Assembly: GCA_965204665.1 (NCBI GenBank)
Contig: OZ242002.1
Span: 1,612,001 to 1,676,000, forward strand
DNA: 64,000 nt
Reading direction: 5' to 3'
DNA from: Nemesobacter sp965204665
GTDB lineage: Bacteria > Desulfobacterota_D > UBA1144 > Nemesobacterales > Nemesobacteraceae
The notes under the pieces were generated by a model. The model did no database searches. It saw only the letters and a program-made list of their open reading frames with translations, and was not told the origin of the DNA. Shown here in pieces: positions 1-8,686 of the stretch. Position numbers and translations under genes: made by a program. Every line of letters begins with the position of its first letter. Within the stretch, counting starts at the first letter, position 1.

Positions 1-1
1 C

Positions 2-892
2 CTCTCCGACGGATACGACGTGAAGTTGAAACTTCATCGTCTCGACCCGCTTTCCAGGTGTGAGAGATTTCAGTTTTTCAGATGCGACATATCTCAGAAT
101 CCGGCACTTATCTCGGTATATGCGGAGATAAGGAAAATCTGTTCCGGCGGCTCTGTTTCATGTGTGGTCAATCTTGCGGCTCGCGCCGGAGTTCGGGAGA
201 GTATAAACGATCCGTGGTTATATTTTTCAACAAACGTTATCGGAACCCTGAACCTGCTGGAACTCTGCCGCGCGGAAGAAATAGAAAAGTTTGTTCTGGC
301 TTCCACATCAAGCGTTTACGGAGAAAACGACCCTCCATTCAACGAAGATATGAGGACCGACTTTCAGCTCTCTCCATACGGCTCCTCGAAAAAGTCGGCG
401 GAAAGCATCTGCTCCGTTTACAACTCTCTTTACGGAACGGACATCTCCGTGCTACGATACTTTACCGTTTACGGACCTGCGGGAAGACCCGACATGAGCA
501 TTTTCCGATTCATAAGGTGGATAGAGGAAGGGGAAGAAGTGATCATATTAGGCGATGGAAAGCAGAAAAGAGATTTCACTTATGTGGATGATATTGCCGA
601 AGGCACAGTGGCGGCTATAAAAAATCTAGGTTTTGAAATAATAAATCTCGGGAGTTGCGCTCCGATTTCCCTTAATGAAATCATAGAGGTGATTGAACAC
701 GCGACCGGGAAAAAAGCCGAGACGAATTGCGCCGCCGCGCATCCTTCGGATCCGAAAACCACACAGGCGAGCGTGGAGAAGGCGGGAAGACTCCTGGGTT
801 GGGAACCCCGTTTCGATATAGAGACCGGAATAAGCAACTCAGTCGCTTGGTACGAGGAGAACAGGGGGTTTGCGCGCAGCATAGAAATGTGA
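2..892 (+). CDS. UDP-glucuronate 4-epimerase-like NAD-dependent epimerase, 5'-truncated by window edge
   Basis: An extended short-chain dehydrogenase/epimerase that interconverts nucleotide sugars, normally supplying surface polysaccharide precursors. The frame is open to the first base, and the N-terminal GxxGxxG nucleotide-binding loop lies outside the window. The visible part starts at the YDVKLK segment typical of UDP-glucuronate epimerases, followed by the acidic CDI end of the Rossmann strand, VNLAARAGVRES, the ASTSSVYG serine motif and the catalytic YGSSK (YxxxK). The C-terminal half carries the substrate-binding RYFTVYGPAGRPDM and DFTYVDDIAEG segments. Family membership is secure. The exact sugar is inferred from the closest-looking subfamily; a UDP-glucose or dTDP-sugar enzyme is possible. 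Confidence 0.85.
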   Translation, partial: LSDGYDVKLKLHRLDPLSRCERFQFFRCDISQNPALISVYAEIRKICSGGSVSCVVNLAARAGVRESINDPWLYFSTNVIGTLNLLELCRAEEIEKFVLASTSSVYGENDPPFNEDMRTDFQLSPYGSSKKSAESICSVYNSLYGTDISVLRYFTVYGPAGRPDMSIFRFIRWIEEGEEVIILGDGKQKRDFTYVDDIAEGTVAAIKNLGFEIINLGSCAPISLNEIIEVIEHATGKKAETNCAAAHPSDPKTTQASVEKAGRLLGWEPRFDIETGISNSVAWYEENRGFARSIEM

Positions 893-911
893 TTATGTCT
901 GTGCGGCGGTC

Positions 912-940
912 TTGACAGCGTCCCCGGAATTTTTTATAAG
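912..940 (+). promoter_or_regulatory. Predicted sigma-70 promoter of topA
   Basis: TTGACA at 912-917 and TATAAG at 935-940 are separated by exactly 17 bp, close to the consensus. The start codon of topA follows about 40 bases after the -10 box, giving a short leader. This points to topA-recG being transcribed separately from the upstream epimerase gene. Confidence 0.65.
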
Positions 941-981
941 ATTTTATAAGACCTGTTTTCAGAATAGGAACGAATTTTACG

Positions 982-3234
982 ATGGCCAGATACCTCGTCA
1001 TAGTCGAATCTCCTTCAAAAGCGAGAACCATAGAAAAATACCTCGGACCGGATTTCAGCGTGGATGCCTCTTCCGGACATCTGGTTGATCTGCCGAGCAG
1101 TAAACTCGGAGTCGACATCGAAAACGACTTCAAACCCGACTATATCGTTATAAAAGGCAAGCAGAAATATCTCAACGCGTTGAAAGAAGCGTCACGAGGC
1201 GCGGAAAAAGTTTATCTGGCGTCGGACCCCGACAGGGAAGGGGAGGCGATCGCCTGGCATATAGCCGAGAAACTTGCTCTCGGGAACAGAGCTCGGAGGG
1301 TGCTTATACGCGAGATAACGGAATCGGGCGTAAGGGATTCGATGAAAAATCCGCTCGAGATCAACAAGGACCGTTTTGAATCCCAGCAGGCCAGAAGAAT
1401 TCTGGACAGGATAGTCGGCTACCAGGTGAGCCCTGTTCTATGGAAAAAAGTGAGAAAGGGTCTGAGCGCCGGCAGAGTGCAGAGCGTGGCGCTGCGGTTT
1501 GTCGTGGACAGAGAGCGCGAGATACAGAATTTCAAGCCCAGTGAATACTGGTCTGTTGAAGCAAGCCTCAAGAAGACGGAGGATTCCGACACCGATGCAT
1601 TCACCGCGATGCTTAATACATTCCGCGGAAAAAAAGCCGAGATTGAAAACGAAGAACAGTCGAAGGAAATCATGGACTCGCTTTCAGGAAAGGAATTCGT
1701 CGTGAAATCGGTCACGAAAAAAGAGAGGAAAAGAAAACCGGTCGCGCCTTTCATAACCAGCACGCTGCAGCAGGAAGCGTCGAAAAAAATCAGGTTTTCC
1801 GTAAAAAGGACCATGGGCATCGCGCAGAAACTCTATGAGGGAATCGATCTTGGAAGCAAGGGGCCGGTAGGACTTATAACTTATATGAGAACCGACTCGT
1901 TCCGCTCTTCCGAAAGCGCCTTAGCCGAGGCCCGTGAATTCATATCCGCCAACTATTCCCCGGACTATGTTCCGAAAAAACCTAATGTGTTCAAGGTGAA
2001 GAAACAGGCCCAGGACGCGCACGAGTGCATAAGACCCACTTTCCCCTCGAGACACCCTGACGGTCTCAGAAAGTTTCTTACTGATGAACAGTACAAACTC
2101 TATCTGCTCATATGGCAGAGATTCATCGCATCCCAGATGAATCCCGCCGTGTATGACCAGACTCAAGTGGACATCGAGGCGGGTGTCTCCGTTTTCAGAG
2201 CCACGGGCAACGTGATGAAATTTGCGGGTTTTACGGCCGTGTATCAGGAGACGGAGGAAAAAGACGAATCCGACAAACAGACTGAAGATTCAAAGAAAAA
2301 AGAAAACGGAAAACTTCCTCCGCTGTCTGAAAAAGAGATTCTCGATCTTCTTAAGATTGAACCGAAGCAGCATTTCACGCAACCTCCTTCCAGATACTCT
2401 GAAAGTTCTCTAGTAAAAGAGCTTGAGGAAAAAGGAATAGGCAGACCGTCCACTTACGCGTCCATACTCTCGACCATACAGGACAGGGGTTATGTCGAGA
2501 GGGAGAAGCGGAGATTTTCCCCGACCCCGCTGGGGTTCTCCGTAAATGATTTTCTGATGGAGGGGTTCCCGAGGATAATGGACCAGAAGTTCACCGCGCG
2601 GATGGAAAGCGACCTTGACAGGGTTGAGGAAGGCGCTGTCAACTGGGTCGAGCTTCTGCGGGAATTCTACGATGAATTTTCAAAAAGCGTGGAACATGCG
2701 AAGCATGATGTTGAGAGCAGAAAAACAGAGATACCGACAGATATAAGCTGTGGGAAGTGCGGGAAGATTATGATGATAAAGGAGGGAAGGTTCGGACAGT
2801 TCCTCGCGTGCACGGGGTTTCCTGAATGCAGAAACACCGCTGAGTTCACGAGGTCGGAGGACGGGGGAATCATCATAGATGAAAAACAGACTTCCGCGCA
2901 ATGCGATCTGGAATGCGATAAATGCGGCGCTCCCATGCAGGTAAGGCGGGGAAAGTACGGAGAGTTTCTTTCCTGCTCCAGATATCCGGAATGTAAAAAT
3001 CCCAGGGAGTTCACAAGGTCGGAGGACGGAGCAATCGTGATGAAGGAGAAGGAGAAACCTCAGTTGCGCGAAGATGTACTATGTGAGAAATGCGGAAAAC
3101 CCATGGTAGTACGCAAAAGCCGTCGCGGACCGTTCCTGGGTTGCAGCGGTTATCCCAGATGCAGAAGCACGCTTAATCTTGACCAGGACGGAAACGTGTT
3201 GAAAAGGGCCGTAAAAACTGAAAAAACTGCCTGA
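982..3234 (+). CDS. topA: DNA topoisomerase I (type IA)
   Basis: Relaxes negatively supercoiled DNA by single-strand passage in the nucleoid. The 750-residue protein begins with the TOPRIM domain (VESPSKARTIEKYLG, then SDPDREGEAIAWH near residues 80-95). The catalytic tyrosine is in GLITYMRTDS (Tyr301). Three C-terminal topoisomerase zinc ribbons start near residues 588, 643 and 700, each of the form CxKCGxxM...C...FPEC or YPxC. All four cysteines are present in each, so length and architecture match full-length bacterial TopA. An acidic, lysine-rich insertion lies near residues 425-445. recG follows after six bases, so the two are probably co-transcribed. Confidence 0.97.
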   Translation: MARYLVIVESPSKARTIEKYLGPDFSVDASSGHLVDLPSSKLGVDIENDFKPDYIVIKGKQKYLNALKEASRGAEKVYLASDPDREGEAIAWHIAEKLALGNRARRVLIREITESGVRDSMKNPLEINKDRFESQQARRILDRIVGYQVSPVLWKKVRKGLSAGRVQSVALRFVVDREREIQNFKPSEYWSVEASLKKTEDSDTDAFTAMLNTFRGKKAEIENEEQSKEIMDSLSGKEFVVKSVTKKERKRKPVAPFITSTLQQEASKKIRFSVKRTMGIAQKLYEGIDLGSKGPVGLITYMRTDSFRSSESALAEAREFISANYSPDYVPKKPNVFKVKKQAQDAHECIRPTFPSRHPDGLRKFLTDEQYKLYLLIWQRFIASQMNPAVYDQTQVDIEAGVSVFRATGNVMKFAGFTAVYQETEEKDESDKQTEDSKKKENGKLPPLSEKEILDLLKIEPKQHFTQPPSRYSESSLVKELEEKGIGRPSTYASILSTIQDRGYVEREKRRFSPTPLGFSVNDFLMEGFPRIMDQKFTARMESDLDRVEEGAVNWVELLREFYDEFSKSVEHAKHDVESRKTEIPTDISCGKCGKIMMIKEGRFGQFLACTGFPECRNTAEFTRSEDGGIIIDEKQTSAQCDLECDKCGAPMQVRRGKYGEFLSCSRYPECKNPREFTRSEDGAIVMKEKEKPQLREDVLCEKCGKPMVVRKSRRGPFLGCSGYPRCRSTLNLDQDGNVLKRAVKTEKTA

Positions 3235-3240
3235 TGAGCC

Positions 3241-5721
3241 ATGCGGGCGGATCTTGAAGAAATCCTGGAAACTCTCAGGAAGCCTCTTGCGTACGCATCA
3301 AGAAACGATTTTGCGACTCTGGGCAAGATGTCCGCTTTCGAGCAGAGCATAAAACAAATCTGCACAAGAACACTTAATTCCGACCTTCCGGAAAAAACCC
3401 GGATAAAAATAGAAAATATAAGAAAATCGTTTTCGGGTTTCGACGGTTTTTCTTCCGCGGAGAAAAAAAAGAGAATAAGTTCCGCGCTGCGCGCCGTAAA
3501 CAGGATAAAAAGTGCGGAGCCTCGGCCGTTGCGGAAAAAAGCTTCACCGAAGCCCGTTGCTTCGCAAAAAAAATACGGTTTCTCCGATCACCCTTGTTCC
3601 GTGCCGGTCACGGCCGTTGCGGGCGCGACGGCCAGAATTGCCGGTTTTCTGGAGAAAAGATATATCCGCACCGTCTCGGACCTCATTTTCTACCGACCCA
3701 GAAAGTACGACGACAGAAGAAACATAAAGACCATATCGGAGGCGATGGAAGGTGAATCCTGCACTTTGCGCGGCCGGGTCACTTCGGTCGGCGAGATAAG
3801 AAACAGAAAGAGAAGTTTTTTTCGGGTCGTGATTTCCGATGGAACCGGAAGGCTTTTCCTGACGTGGTTTAACTACAACGCGCGATATCTGAGAGGTATT
3901 TTCAAAAAGGAACTTTATTTCATAGTTCACGGGAAGATATCCATCGCTCCGCGTACCTACGCGATTCAGATAATTCATCCGCTGCCCCAGGACATAGAAG
4001 TGATAGAGAATGACAGGGATACGGGCAGTCCGCTTCAGTTCGGAAGGATAGTGCCGGTTTATCCGCTTACTGAAGGACTCACGCAGAAAAAACTCAGGGA
4101 AATAGTAAAAGGTGCTCTTGATGTGTGTGGCCGCAGTTTTGCGGACCTTATTCCGGTGGAAGTGGAGAAAAAGCACGGGCTTATGCCTCTTTACGATGCG
4201 CTTGTCCAGGTGCATTTTCCGGATGCCGACTCACCGCTTGTTGATTTTGAGGACCTGCCTTCCGTCTTGGGTTCGAAACCTCACCGGACGGTAATATTCT
4301 TTGAATTCTTTCTTCTGCAGCTGGGGCTTGTATCGAGAAAGCGCAAGGTCGGGAGCAGCCGCGGAATATCCTTCAACCGGGAGTGCATCTATGCGGAGAA
4401 ACTGATTCGTTCACTTCCCTTCAGCCTCAGCCGTGCGCAGAAGAAGGCGGTTTCTGAAATCGCGGCTGATATGATCTCCCCGCATCCGATGAACAGGCTT
4501 CTCCAGGGAGATGTGGGAAGCGGAAAAACGCTTGTGGCTCTTATTTCGATGCTCCGCGCCGTTGAATCCGGGTACCAGACGGCCATAATGGTTCCCACGG
4601 AGATTCTGGCTGAACAGCATTTCAGAAACCTAAACCGCATGCTCCGTTCTCTGGGAATAAAGACGGACCTGCTGAAAAGCGGGCTCTCGAGTCGGGAAAA
4701 AATGCGCGTCTACGACAACATAAGGACGGGACGGAGCGGAATCGTGGTGGGAACGCACGCCCTTATCTCGGAAGGGGTGGAGTTCAAATCTCTGGGTCTG
4801 GTGGTAATAGACGAACAGCACAGGTTCGGGGTTCTTCAGCGCGCGAGGCTTGTCCAGAAGGCCGAAATTCCGGATGTGCTGGTTATGACGGCCACTCCGA
4901 TCCCCAGAACTCTGGCCATAACCGTATACGGAGACCTGGACATTTCTCTGATCGACGAACTCCCTGCTTCAAGAAAAAGGGTCGGAACTCTAGTTCTGGG
5001 CGATACTCGGAAGCATAGGAAATGGCTTTATGAGGAGGTGCGGAAAAAACTTGCCGAGGGTCGTCAGGCGTATTTTGTCTATCCCTTCATAGAGGAATCG
5101 GAAAACGAGGATTTCAGCAGGATAAGAGATGTCACCCGTATGGTGGAGGAACTGAGAGAGGAGTTTTCGGAATTCACGGTATCTTATCTTCACGGGAAGA
5201 TGAGCGGCGAGCAGAGAGATGCCGTAATGGGAGATTTTGTCTCAGGACGATGCGATGTCCTTGCTTCAACCACTGTTATAGAGGTAGGAGTCGATGTTCA
5301 TAACGCCTCTGTGATGGTAATAGAGAGCGCGGAGCGCTTCGGACTGTCTCAACTTCACCAGATGAGGGGAAGGGTGGGCAGAGGAGAGCACGAATCGGTC
5401 TGCTATATAGTGTATTCACCCCGGGCGGGAGAGGAATCCGCGGAGAGACTCAGGATAATGGGAGAGACATCAGACGGATTCAGGATTTCGGAGTACGACC
5501 TTGCGAGCAGGGGTCCCGGAGAGTTTATGGGTACCAAGCAGTCGGGATCTGCGGGATTCGGTTTCGCGAATCCGATCAGAGACGCGGAACTTCTTGAAGC
5601 GGCTCGGGAATCCGCACGGGAATTCATAAGAGCGAAAGACGGTCTCGTCGGGCACGAAAAACTGCTTGCGCATGTAAAAGCCAAGTGGAGAGACATGCTC
5701 TCCCTGGATACAAGTTCGTAA
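3241..5721 (+). CDS. recG: ATP-dependent DNA helicase RecG
   Basis: Branch-migrating superfamily 2 helicase acting on stalled forks and Holliday junctions. The 826 residues exceed the roughly 690 of E. coli RecG because of an N-terminal extension of about 110 residues, basic and low in complexity, as in several other phyla. The wedge/OB domain follows (FYRPRKYDDRR...LRGRVTSVGEIRNRKR...FNYNARYLRG). The helicase core has Walker A GDVGSGKT near residue 423, DEQH near 523, the MTATPIPRTLAIT motif, and motif VI QMRGRVGRG near 707. The C terminus includes the RecG signature SEYDLASRGPGEFMGTKQSG. The start lies six bases after topA, without a clear ribosome-binding site. Confidence 0.96.
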   Translation: MRADLEEILETLRKPLAYASRNDFATLGKMSAFEQSIKQICTRTLNSDLPEKTRIKIENIRKSFSGFDGFSSAEKKKRISSALRAVNRIKSAEPRPLRKKASPKPVASQKKYGFSDHPCSVPVTAVAGATARIAGFLEKRYIRTVSDLIFYRPRKYDDRRNIKTISEAMEGESCTLRGRVTSVGEIRNRKRSFFRVVISDGTGRLFLTWFNYNARYLRGIFKKELYFIVHGKISIAPRTYAIQIIHPLPQDIEVIENDRDTGSPLQFGRIVPVYPLTEGLTQKKLREIVKGALDVCGRSFADLIPVEVEKKHGLMPLYDALVQVHFPDADSPLVDFEDLPSVLGSKPHRTVIFFEFFLLQLGLVSRKRKVGSSRGISFNRECIYAEKLIRSLPFSLSRAQKKAVSEIAADMISPHPMNRLLQGDVGSGKTLVALISMLRAVESGYQTAIMVPTEILAEQHFRNLNRMLRSLGIKTDLLKSGLSSREKMRVYDNIRTGRSGIVVGTHALISEGVEFKSLGLVVIDEQHRFGVLQRARLVQKAEIPDVLVMTATPIPRTLAITVYGDLDISLIDELPASRKRVGTLVLGDTRKHRKWLYEEVRKKLAEGRQAYFVYPFIEESENEDFSRIRDVTRMVEELREEFSEFTVSYLHGKMSGEQRDAVMGDFVSGRCDVLASTTVIEVGVDVHNASVMVIESAERFGLSQLHQMRGRVGRGEHESVCYIVYSPRAGEESAERLRIMGETSDGFRISEYDLASRGPGEFMGTKQSGSAGFGFANPIRDAELLEAARESAREFIRAKDGLVGHEKLLAHVKAKWRDMLSLDTSS

Positions 5722-5734
5722 TACGACCGTAAGA

Positions 5735-5793
5735 GTTCGGTCAAGGTATGACGTACGGGCGTTTTCAGCGGTTGAGGATTCGCTTCCGGTTCC
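5735..5793 (+). repeat. Dispersed repeat R1, copy a
   Basis: Runs from GTTCGGTCAAGGT through GTACG and TTTTCAGCGGTTGAGGATTC to CGCTTCC. It matches copies at 61705-61759 (same strand) and 60333-60393 (opposite strand), and shorter copies at 32829-32860, 7330-7341 and 63713-63723. It lies between recG and the first collagen/RTX lipoprotein gene. The rest of 5722-5985 shows no gene I can support. Confidence 0.7.
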
Positions 5794-5985
5794 TGCGAAG
5801 CGGTCGAAGGCTGTCTCACACGGCAGAGCGATGAGGGGAGCCCCCCCTCCGGTTTCCTGCCGAATATCCCCTGTTCCGAGCCCGAACCATGGTCCGAACA
5901 TCCCGAAACCGCCTCCGACCGGCAGCTGCAGAGATTCCTCACTACACATTGAATGTTTCCGACAGACAGGCCGAATCATCATGAA

Positions 5986-6012
5986 TTGACTTGGTATGGG
6001 GGGGGGTAGAAT
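5986..6012 (+). promoter_or_regulatory. Candidate phase-variable promoter with G9 spacer tract (lipoprotein paralogue 1)
   Basis: TTGACT at 5986-5991, six bases, nine G at 5998-6006, then TAGAAT at 6007-6012. The -35/-10 spacing is 15 bp, two short of optimal. The same hexamers and six-base-plus-G-run layout precede the two paralogues at 31399 and 61799. The start codon of the downstream gene lies 82 bases further on. The dependence of promoter strength on tract length is inferred. Confidence 0.7.
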
Positions 6013-6094
6013 TGGGAACACAAGGATAGGATTTGACGGCGGGATTTCGTCGAACCGACCTGTCCTTGTGAATATTCTGTATGGGAGGTCTGTT

Positions 6095-7172
6095 ATGAAG
6101 TTACGTAATTTCTTAATTTTGTTGTTTCTGCTCGGCGGTGCGGTTTTCTTTGCTGCCTGTGAAGGGGATATGGGTCCGGCTGGGCCGGCAGGGAAAGACG
6201 GGGTGAAAGGAGATAAAGGAGACTCGGGAACACCGGGAGTGGCGGGGGATAAAGGAAATCGGGGAGAGTCCTTCGGTGATCCCAGGTGCGACGTGAGTAA
6301 CGGTATAAATGCGCTGCCCGGTGTCTCTAATAATATCATGCGGACTGCGGATGACGACATCATCTGCGGAAATCAATACATCAACGACATTAAAGCCGGT
6401 GATGGTGATGATACTGTTTACGGTGCGGGAGGCAACGGTCTGCTCTATGGTCAAAACGGCGATGATACACTCTACGGAGAAGATGGAAAGGACTCTATAT
6501 GGGGTGGAGACGGCGATGATACCGTCATCAGCGGACTTGGAGGTAAATCTGGAGCAGCAATGTGGAGAACCTGCGCGGTGAAGCCGGAGACGATACAATT
6601 GAAGTTACCGGAGACAGCAAAGTCTACATATGGGGCGGCGCCGGCAACGATACTCTGGTCCTTCCTCCTGATGATGCTTCATTCACATATAACCTCGCAA
6701 CAAGAAATAGTCGTGATCCTACCTTAAGCATAGAGAGTGTTTCCGCGGTTTCATTATATCCGGGCGCTGAACAGTCCACCTTTACCGTTGATTTTACAGG
6801 AGATGCTCAGGCTAATACCCTCACGGGCGCCAATGGTGCCGACAAGCTCAAAGGCGCCGCCGGAAACGACACCCTTATAGGTAACGGGGGTGCCGATACT
6901 CTTACCGGCGGAGACGGAGCGATACTTTCGTCATCGACTACGCGCACAGAAGCGACAAGGATACTATTACGGACTTTACAACAGCACAGAATGATAAGAT
7001 CCGGTTCAAAGGTTTTCCCGCGGGAGACACTGCTAGAAGATTAGCCGGCTCAGGCGGTATCATTTCCGTAGGAGGAGATAATGTCGTTGAGATACAGGTG
7101 AGCGGTGCAGCAAATGAGACCTTGTCGAATTCAATTCGTACCACATCGACCCTATATGAATTCGTGGACTGA
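6095..7172 (+). pseudogene. Collagen-like/RTX repeat lipoprotein, paralogue 1, broken by two frameshifts
   Basis: ATG at 6095 follows GGGAGG at a good distance. The product starts with a lipoprotein signal (KLRNFLILLFLLGGAVFFAAC), then a short Gly-X-Y collagen-like stretch, the conserved SFGDPRCDVSNGINALPG segment, and RTX-type GGxGxD nonapeptides. The frame is lost near 6540-6562, where ...GGKSGAA should continue into VENLRGEAGDD in another frame. It is lost again at about 6920, where one C is missing before GATACT. Allowing two single-base deletions restores one continuous reading to TGA at 7170-7172, ending YEFVD, as in paralogue 2 (YEFTD). It is either a recent pseudogene or contains sequencing errors. 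The paralogues at 31.5 and 61.9 kb are intact. Confidence 0.8.
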
Positions 7173-7189
7173 GTTAATCGGTTCCGGTG

Positions 7190-7217
7190 AAGTTGTTTCC
7201 GCGAAAGGAGCAACTTT
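7190..7217 (+). terminator. Conserved hairpin after lipoprotein paralogue 1
   Basis: AAGTTGTTTCC pairs with GGAGCAACTT around a short loop. An equivalent hairpin occurs at 32786-32812 after paralogue 2. No T run follows directly, so a terminator or mRNA 3'-end role is only tentative. Confidence 0.4.
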
Positions 7218-7254
7218 AGTCTTCAGTAGATTCCGAATTGCTTTTCTTCAGATC

Positions 7255-7288
7255 AACCGGGTTCCAGGAGATCGGGACCCGGTTTTTT
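7255..7288 (+). terminator. Rho-independent terminator after lipoprotein paralogue 1
   Basis: AACCGGGT (7255-7262) and ACCCGGTT (7277-7284) form a GC-rich stem. The 3' side runs into six T (7283-7288). A similar stem follows paralogue 3 at 63249. It may also act for the convergent sucAB operon. Confidence 0.75.
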
Positions 7289-7293
7289 GCAGC

Positions 7294-7341
7294 ACCCGTT
7301 GAACTTTGAAGTACAGCGGCCGAGCACCGCCTTGACCGAAC
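7294..7341 (-). repeat. Dispersed repeats R2 and R1 (short copies) downstream of sucB
   Basis: On the minus strand, GTTCGGTCAAGG (R1, 7330-7341) is followed by TGTACTTCAAAGTTCAACGGG (R2-like, 7294-7314). The same two motifs occur together beside the truncated lpd fragment at 63663-63723, though in a different relative orientation. Confidence 0.55.
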
Positions 7342-7382
7342 ACTTGCATCCGCCACGCCCCGTTTTTCCGGAAAGGAGGTTC

Positions 7383-8660
7383 TTAACCTTCGACCAGAAG
7401 GTCTTCGGGGTCCTCTATGAGTTCCTTTATCTTCACCAGGAACTGCACGGCCTCCTTGCCGTCCACTATCCTGTGGTCGTAACTGAGAGCCGTGTACATC
7501 ATCGGTCTTACAACCACTTCGCCGTCTATAACCACCGGTCTCTGTTCTATCTTGTGAAGACCGAGTATGGCGACCTGAGGAGGATTGATTATGGGAGTGC
7601 TCATAAGCGAGCCGTACACCCCTCCGTTCGTTATGGTGAATGTGCCGCCGAGAAGTTCGTCAAGCGAGAGGGTGTTTTCACCGGCTTTCGCCGCAAGTTC
7701 CTTCAACTCTTTTTCTATCTGCGCGAAGGTCTTTCTGTCGGCTTCGCGTATCACCGGAACGACCAGACCCCCTTCCGCGCCGACAGCTATACCGATATCG
7801 TAGTAATCTTTGTAGATTATCTCTTCGTCCTGAATCTCCGCATTTATGTCGGGAAACGCCTTCAGTGCTCCCACCGAGGCCTTTACGAAGAAGGAGGAAA
7901 AGCCTAAGTTCACTCCGTGTTTTTCCTTGAAGCCTTCTTTTTTTCTCGCCCGCAGATTCATTACCTTCGACATATCCACTTCATTAAAGGTGGAGAGTAT
8001 TGCGGCTGTATGCTGAACATCCACAAGACGTTTAGCGATGGTCCTGCGACGTCTCGACATCTTCACTCTGCGTTCTCTGGTTGAAACAAGTTGTGAAAGA
8101 GACGGGAAAAGACCGGTAGGGATATCTTCGGCTGTTTTTTGCCGTACGGGTTCGTGCCGTACAGGTTCCCGCGGCGGGAGTTCCTGCTGAGCGGTCGCTT
8201 GGCGTGTCTGCTCCTTCTCTTTTTCCGATTCTATATGTTTTTCAACATCTTCCTTCGTGATTCTGCTTCCTTCCGGGGTTATACGGGAGAGGTCGACCCG
8301 GTTCTGCTCGGCTATGTTTCTCGCCACCGGCGTCGCACGGACATGAGGCTGTTTTTCTTCATCGACCGGTTTCCCTGCTGCTTGCTCGGGAACTTCTTTT
8401 TCCTCGGAGATTACGGAGGCTGCTCCTGTCTCTATGGTTCCCAGCAGGTCTCCGACCTCGACATCGTCATCAGCCTTTCTGGCTATGGATTTCAGTACAC
8501 CGGATGTTTCAGCCGCAACCTCGAAATTGGCTTTCTCGGTTTCAAGTTCGACTATGGTTTCCCCGATTTTTACGGCATCCCCTTCCTGCTTGACCCACTT
8601 TATTATAGTAGCCTCTATTACCGAATCCCCGAGATGGGGGACGACGATGTTCTTGTCCAT
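7383..8660 (-). CDS. sucB: 2-oxoglutarate dehydrogenase E2 (dihydrolipoamide succinyltransferase)
   Basis: Transfers the succinyl group from lipoamide to CoA in the cytoplasmic 2-oxoglutarate dehydrogenase complex. The 425 residues carry one N-terminal lipoyl domain with the lipoylated lysine in ETEKANFE (Lys43). A Glu/Ala/Gln-rich linker follows, then the E3-binding domain near residues 105-142 (RATPVARNIAEQNRVDLSRI). The C-terminal acyltransferase catalytic domain ends with SYDHRIVDG (His396, Asp400). It lies 26 bases after sucA and is surely co-transcribed. The E3 gene lpd, often next in this operon, is absent; the sequence downstream is a dispersed repeat. A truncated lpd fragment lies at 63549. 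Confidence 0.95.
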   Translation of the reverse strand: MDKNIVVPHLGDSVIEATIIKWVKQEGDAVKIGETIVELETEKANFEVAAETSGVLKSIARKADDDVEVGDLLGTIETGAASVISEEKEVPEQAAGKPVDEEKQPHVRATPVARNIAEQNRVDLSRITPEGSRITKEDVEKHIESEKEKEQTRQATAQQELPPREPVRHEPVRQKTAEDIPTGLFPSLSQLVSTRERRVKMSRRRRTIAKRLVDVQHTAAILSTFNEVDMSKVMNLRARKKEGFKEKHGVNLGFSSFFVKASVGALKAFPDINAEIQDEEIIYKDYYDIGIAVGAEGGLVVPVIREADRKTFAQIEKELKELAAKAGENTLSLDELLGGTFTITNGGVYGSLMSTPIINPPQVAILGLHKIEQRPVVIDGEVVVRPMMYTALSYDHRIVDGKEAVQFLVKIKELIEDPEDLLVEG

Positions 8661-8686
8661 CTTTATTTTTCCTCGCTTGAGTTTCG

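Noticed and set aside
5470..6363. Long minus-strand frame overlapping recG's end and lipoprotein paralogue 1
   Set aside because: It crosses a real gene end, the promoter and a collagen-coding region; its proline-rich text is the reverse reading of Gly-X-Y codons.
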